This document shows positions 62,543-64,000 of a stretch of 64,000 nucleotides of DNA, one piece after another. The position numbers and the translations under genes were made by a program. Below the pieces are notes generated by a model, which searched no databases, had not been told where the DNA came from, and saw nothing but the letters and a program-made list of their open reading frames with translations. Origin of the DNA: Microlunatus parietis (GTDB lineage Bacteria; Actinomycetota; Actinomycetes; Propionibacteriales; Propionibacteriaceae); contig NZ_JACCBU010000001.1 in assembly GCF_013407955.1 (NCBI RefSeq), positions 3,720,001 to 3,784,000 of the forward strand. The letters are read 5' to 3'. How positions within the stretch are numbered: position 1 is the first letter of the stretch; every line of letters begins with the position of its first letter.

Positions 62543-63904
62543 ATGAGCGTAGCCGAGGTGATGCCGTCCTACGACGAGGCTCCGCGACCCCCGGACCGCA
62601 CCCCGCCGCAGGACATGGCGGCGGAGCAGTGCGTCCTCGGCGCGATGCTGATGAGCAAGGACGCGATCGCCGACGTGGTCGAGGTGATCCGCGGCGTCGA
62701 CTTCTACCGCCCGGCACACGAGCTCATCTACGACGCGATCCTCGACCTGTACGGGCGCGGCGAGCCGGCCGACGCGATCACGGTGGCCGACGAGCTGACC
62801 AAGCGGGGCGAGACGACCCGGGTCGGCGGCGCCCCGTACCTGCACACCTTGCTGGCCAGCGTGCCGATCGCCGCCAATGCCGGCTACTACGCCGAGATCG
62901 TGCGCGAGAAGGCGATCCTGCGCCGGCTCGCCGACGCGGCGCTGCGGATCTCCCAATTGACGTATGCCGGGGAGGGCGACGCCGACGACATCGTCGACCG
63001 GGCCCAGGCCGAGGTCTACGCGGTCACCGACCGGCGCGCCAGCGAGGACTACAAGCCGCTGTCGGAGTTGATGCAGCCGACGCTGGACGAGATGGAGGCG
63101 ATCTCCTCCCGCGGCGGCGGGCTGGCCGGGGTGCCGACCGGCTTCGCGGAGGTGGACGAGCTGACCAACGGTCTCCATCCGGGGCAAATGATCATCGTCG
63201 CGGCCCGGCCCGGTTGTGGTAAGTCGACCCTTGCGCTCGACCTGGCCCGCGCCGCCTCGATCAAGAACGGCCTGACCTCGGCGATCTTCTCGCTGGAGAT
63301 GAGCCAGATCGAGATCACGATGCGGCTGCTGTCCGCCGAGGCCTCGATCCCGCTGTCGCACATCCGCGGCGGCCGGATGAGCGACGACGACTGGCAGCGG
63401 GTGGCGACCAAGATGGGCCAGGTGTCCGAGGCGCCGCTCTACATCGACGACTCGCCGAACCTGACCATGATGGAGATCCGGGCCAAGGCTCGCCGGCTGA
63501 AGCAGCGGCACGACCTCAAGCTCGTCGTGATCGACTACATCCAGCTGATGACGTCCGGCAAGAAGGTCGAATCCCGCCAGTTGGAGGTGTCGGAGTTCTC
63601 CCGGCAGCTGAAGCTGCTGGCCAAGGAGCTGGACATCCCGGTCGTCGCGCTGTCCCAGCTGAACCGTGGCCCGGAGCAACGGACCGACAAGAAGCCGATG
63701 CTGTCCGACCTGCGTGAGTCCGGCTCGCTGGAGCAGGACGCCGACCTGGTGGTGCTGCTCAACCGGCCCGATCTCTACGACAAGGAGTCCGAGCGGGCCG
63801 GCGAGGCGGACTTCGACATCGCCAAGCACCGTAACGGCGCGACGAAGACGATCACCGTCGCCTTCCAGGGCCACTACTCCCGCTTCGTCGACATGCAGCA
63901 CTGA
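62543..63904 (+). CDS. dnaB: Replicative DNA helicase DnaB
   Basis: 453 residues, intein-free. N-terminal PPQDMAAEQCVLGAMLMSKDAIADVVEVI, then the RecA-like helicase: VPTGFAEVDELTNGLHPGQMIIVAARPGCGKSTLALDLA (Walker A GCGKST), FSLEMSQIEITMRLLSAEA, VVIDYIQLM (Walker B), LAKELDIPVVALSQLNRGPEQR and LRESGSLEQDADLVVLLNRPD. It is the replication-fork helicase. ATG 62543 was chosen; the frame is open upstream without conserved sequence. Its TGA is half of a TGATCA whose other half is the stop of the convergent gene. Confidence 0.97.
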   Translation: MSVAEVMPSYDEAPRPPDRTPPQDMAAEQCVLGAMLMSKDAIADVVEVIRGVDFYRPAHELIYDAILDLYGRGEPADAITVADELTKRGETTRVGGAPYLHTLLASVPIAANAGYYAEIVREKAILRRLADAALRISQLTYAGEGDADDIVDRAQAEVYAVTDRRASEDYKPLSELMQPTLDEMEAISSRGGGLAGVPTGFAEVDELTNGLHPGQMIIVAARPGCGKSTLALDLARAASIKNGLTSAIFSLEMSQIEITMRLLSAEASIPLSHIRGGRMSDDDWQRVATKMGQVSEAPLYIDDSPNLTMMEIRAKARRLKQRHDLKLVVIDYIQLMTSGKKVESRQLEVSEFSRQLKLLAKELDIPVVALSQLNRGPEQRTDKKPMLSDLRESGSLEQDADLVVLLNRPDLYDKESERAGEADFDIAKHRNGATKTITVAFQGHYSRFVDMQH

Positions 63905-64000
63905 TCATGGAATCGGCTGGCGCGCGGTGACCGGCTCGACCCGGGCCGGCTCCCGGATCAGGATCAGGGCGATCAGCCAGGAGGCGAGCATCGGCACGAG
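63905..64000 (-). CDS. C-terminal end of a probable membrane protein (partial)
   Basis: The last 31 codons of a leftward gene running off the window: LVPMLASWLIALILIREPARVEP then a polar tail ending at TGA (TCA at 63905-63907). The hydrophobic stretch followed by RE and a polar C-terminus looks like the final helix of a transporter. The family cannot be assigned. Stop codons of this gene and dnaB abut. Confidence 0.5.
   Translation of the reverse strand, partial: LVPMLASWLIALILIREPARVEPVTARQPIP

Noticed and set aside
1..64000. Biosynthetic gene cluster, given a LAL regulator, an LLM oxidoreductase, SnoaL-like and MFS genes
   Set aside because: These genes are scattered, each paired with its own regulator. 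No PKS, NRPS, terpene or RiPP core enzyme is present.

Overview
This is one contiguous 64 kb piece of a very GC-rich (roughly 70 %) actinobacterial chromosome. The evidence is the strong G/C third-position bias, GTG/TTG starts, leaderless-looking genes, a DLW-39-type mini-protein, an F420/LLM-type oxidoreductase, CsoR, and an actinobacterial Tad pilus locus. The gene content (phosphoketolase, many LacI-regulated glycosidases, DUF418, ThuA and Gfo/Idh genes) resembles soil Propionibacteriales such as Microlunatus-like genera. That placement is inference. No rRNA, tRNA, CRISPR array, prophage or complete insertion sequence was seen.

Layout. (1) 1-1.9 kb: a truncated secreted DUF4091/GH123-like glycosidase and a small hypothetical gene. 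(2) 2.4-3.3 kb: a cysteine dioxygenase-rhodanese pair. (3) 3.3-15.5 kb: a DUF418 membrane protein followed by an arabinan/arabinoxylan utilisation locus. One arm holds an ABC sugar importer (binding protein, two permeases) and its LacI regulator. The divergent arm holds a GH51 arabinofuranosidase and three exported GH43 enzymes. Three copies of a TTACAACG(A/G)TTA box lie between the arms. (4) 15.5-26.7 kb: a 141-bp perfect inverted-repeat element, a GNAT, a frameshifted gene, a second DUF418, a LacI-ThuA-Gfo/Idh set, a PadR pair, a PhyH oxygenase, an AAA ATPase-nuclease and a divergent SDR/TetR pair. (5) 26.8-37.1 kb: a LuxR-type LAL regulator, an NmrA/HxlR pair, and a MacB-like ABC exporter next to a two-component system. 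(6) 37.2-50.1 kb: a DLW-39 mini-protein, an ArsR-SRPBCC-UMP kinase operon, phosphoketolase, several regulator/enzyme pairs, and a RibD-reductase-HAD fusion divergent from a separate RibD-type deaminase. (7) 50.9-61.6 kb: a Tad/Flp pilus operon ending in a 1413-residue membrane protein with LysM, hexapeptide-repeat and BTAD regions. (8) 61.6-64 kb: csoR, a region of DnaA-like boxes, dnaB and the end of a membrane protein gene.

The most unusual signals are: a window-wide excess of the palindrome TGATCA (about 140 by hand count, against about 5 expected from base composition) that appears to bend synonymous codon choice and often forms stop codons; the LysM/repeat/BTAD protein of the pilus operon; the reductase-HAD fusion; and the 33-bp-arm inverted-repeat element. 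Nearly every regulator has a visible palindromic operator next to it. These are listed individually.
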